Source: Meiothermus sp. (GTDB lineage: Bacteria; Deinococcota; Deinococci; Deinococcales; Thermaceae). Taken from it: a stretch of 64,000 nucleotides of DNA. Positions 62,717 to 64,000 of the stretch are shown piece by piece (position 1 is the first letter of the stretch; each line of letters begins with the position of its first letter). The notes under the pieces were generated by a model that did not search any database, was not told where the DNA came from, and worked only from the letters and a program-made list of their open reading frames with translations. The stretch is taken from assembly GCF_026004055.1 (NCBI RefSeq), contig NZ_BPIJ01000001.1, forward strand, positions 1,178,001-1,242,000, given 5' to 3'. The position numbers and the translations under genes are program-made.

Positions 62717-63406
62717 ATGAAGGGTCTGATGGTGTGGTTGGTGCTTTTATTGCCTTTGGGTTTGGCCCAAACCCCCGCGGCGGTTTTAAAACTGGTGGAT
62801 GAAGGTAAGTTTCAAGAAGCCTACGAAGCCGGCTTGCGCCTGGGCAGCGCTGAAGGTTTGACCCTGGCGGCCAAGGCGGCTAGCTACTTTGCAGGTTATC
62901 TGGCCAAGGACAGCGAAAAAGCCGACTGGTTTGGCCGGGCCGAAGCCGCCGCCCGCCGCGCCATTCAGGCCGATACCGACTATGCTGAGGCCTACTTTGA
63001 ACTGGCCCGCGCCCAGGGCCGCCTTTCACAGTACCGGGGCATCCTGGAAAGCCTGGGGCTGGCAGGCAGCATCAAGGAGAACCTGGACAAAACCCTACGC
63101 CTGAACCCTCGCCATGCCGGGGCCAAGGTCGCCCTGGCCTTGTGGCACCATTCGCTGATTTCTAAGAACGTAGGCTGGCTCTATGGGGCCAACGGCAACG
63201 TGATTTTGCCGCTTTTTAACGAGGCTATTCAGCTCGAGCCCCAGACCATCATTCATAAGGTCGAGCTGGCCGGGGTACTCGCCGCCCAGGGCAAGAAAGA
63301 AGACGCCCGCAAGCAGTACGAAGCCGCGCTGGCCATTGCCCCCAAAACCGCCGCCGACCGCTTCGACCTAGAACGAGCCCGGCAGGAGATGGCCGCTCTT
63401 CGCTAA
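62717..63406 (+). CDS. Exported TPR-repeat protein
   Basis: A 229-residue protein with signal peptide MKGLMVWLVLLLPLGLAQ. The rest is helical tetratricopeptide-like sequence: LVDEGKFQEAYEAGLRLG, RAIQADTDYAEAYFELARA, LDKTLRLNPRHAGAKVALAL and AGVLAAQGKKEDARKQYEAAL. Such proteins act as scaffolds in the envelope; the partner is unknown. GGAGG lies before ATG 62717. It is divergent from the TPR/CPBP-like gene 113 bases away, and a joint role is possible. Confidence 0.85.
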   Translation: MKGLMVWLVLLLPLGLAQTPAAVLKLVDEGKFQEAYEAGLRLGSAEGLTLAAKAASYFAGYLAKDSEKADWFGRAEAAARRAIQADTDYAEAYFELARAQGRLSQYRGILESLGLAGSIKENLDKTLRLNPRHAGAKVALALWHHSLISKNVGWLYGANGNVILPLFNEAIQLEPQTIIHKVELAGVLAAQGKKEDARKQYEAALAIAPKTAADRFDLERARQEMAALR

Positions 63407-63436
63407 AACTGCCTACCCCCCTGCACAGCGGTTTGA

Positions 63437-63442
63437 TACAAT
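63437..63442 (+). promoter_or_regulatory. -10 box of the NYN-domain gene
   Basis: TACAAT about 50 bases before ATG 63493; no good -35 is visible, but TTTGA just before it (TTTGATACAAT) resembles an extended -10. Confidence 0.45.
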
Positions 63443-63492
63443 TTGCTGGGCGTTGCCCAGGTTTTTCAGGTCTTTTTTCAGAAGGAGCTTTT

Positions 63493-64000
63493 ATGAACGA
63501 CCCTTTTGGCCGTGTGCCCGGCTGGAGCCCGAATCAGCGTGTGGGCCTGTTTGTGGATACCCAAAACCTCTACCACTCCGCCCGCGACTACTACGGGCAG
63601 AACGTCAACTTCGAGAGCCTGATGCGCTTTGCCATCGGCAACCGCCAACTGGTGCGGGCTACGGCATATGTGGTCGAGCGGGAAAACGACACCTCGGCCT
63701 GGCCCTTCATCTACAAACTCTCCACCATCGGCTTCCGGGTGCGCCGCATGAACCTGACCCTCAAGGAGACCACCGACGAGGGCAAACCCATCTACGAGGG
63801 CAACTGGGACATGGGCATCGCCGCCGACATGGTGCGCCTCATGCACACCCTGGATGTGGTGGTGCTGGGCAGCGGCGACGGCGATTTTGTGGACATCGTG
63901 GAGGTGTTGATGGAGCGCGGCATCCGGGTCGAGGTAATTGCCTTCAAGGAGACCACCTCGCAAAAGCTGATAGACGCAGTAGACCGCTTCGTCCATCTGC
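63493..64000 (+). CDS. NYN-domain protein (LabA/DUF88), cut by window edge
   Basis: The first 169 residues of a predicted metal-dependent RNase-like protein. The NYN hallmarks are present: VGLFVDTQNLYHSAR at the N-terminus with the acidic Asp, GNWDMGIAADMVR, and LGSGDGDFVDIVEVLMERGIRVEV with three more acidic residues. ATG 63493 follows AAGGAG. The C-terminal part lies beyond base 64000. Confidence 0.93.
   Translation, partial: MNDPFGRVPGWSPNQRVGLFVDTQNLYHSARDYYGQNVNFESLMRFAIGNRQLVRATAYVVERENDTSAWPFIYKLSTIGFRVRRMNLTLKETTDEGKPIYEGNWDMGIAADMVRLMHTLDVVVLGSGDGDFVDIVEVLMERGIRVEVIAFKETTSQKLIDAVDRFVHL

Overview
The window is 64 kb of bacterial chromosome, rich in G+C and densely coded. It most resembles the Thermaceae of the Deinococcus-Thermus phylum, and Meiothermus or a close relative is the best guess. 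The reasons are an RNA polymerase omega subunit and a second EF-G of the Thermus thermophilus type, many genes with a TANNNT box only 6 to 8 bases before the start codon (leaderless mRNAs), OstA/LptC-like and OmpH-like envelope proteins beside a FemX-like bridge enzyme, and a great excess of the hexamer CTCGAG. This is inference from sequence character and remembered families; no database search was run.

Layout. 1-9 kb: partial 3-hydroxyacyl-CoA dehydrogenase behind a perfect operator-like palindrome, DUF503 protein, tRNA-Lys with a textbook promoter and terminator, GAF/HD-GYP protein, a DUF815 ATPase broken by a one-base shift at a run of seven T, CTP synthase, metallo-beta-lactamase fold protein, dodecin. 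9-14.6 kb: one minus-strand operon with a FadR-type GntR regulator, a peptide-type ABC binding protein and two permeases (no ATPase), and a gamma-glutamyltransferase. 14.8-24.5 kb: YmdB-type phosphodiesterase, YyaL-type thioredoxin-domain protein, RDD protein, clpS and clpA (now separated by a cluster of repeats and a cation-transporter-like gene), an epimerase-like protein, L20 and L35. 24.7-37 kb: GH13 amylase, gmk, rpoZ, argR, marC, a GGDEF protein, recN, EF-G-2, a TetR/lipoprotein pair, and a secreted protein of unknown function. 37-41 kb: BMP-type binding protein and its ATPase, without permeases. 41-47 kb: envelope block (FemX, LptC-like, two OstA-like proteins, prephenate dehydratase, a small barrel-like protein, two OmpH/Skp proteins). 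47-55 kb: FtsK, an IS982-type element with a broken transposase, acuB-acuC, DUF1653, GNAT, cold-shock protein. 55-64 kb: fabH-fabD-fabG-acpP, L32, SAM hydroxide adenosyltransferase, a TPR/CPBP-like membrane protein, a TPR protein, and a partial NYN-domain protein.

The most unusual feature is a set of short palindromic repeat families, called A to F here, in the intergenic spaces. Families A (about 345 bp, five copies) and B (about 205 or 275 bp, four copies plus a remnant) have different interiors but share the terminal inverted repeat GGTCTGGTAAC. Families C, D, E and F are shorter and hairpin-rich. They sit end to end in composite clusters, such as E-C-A-F between clpS and clpA and F-A-E near 55 kb. 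Two genes take their stop codon from the tip of an element. No CRISPR array, prophage or rRNA was seen.
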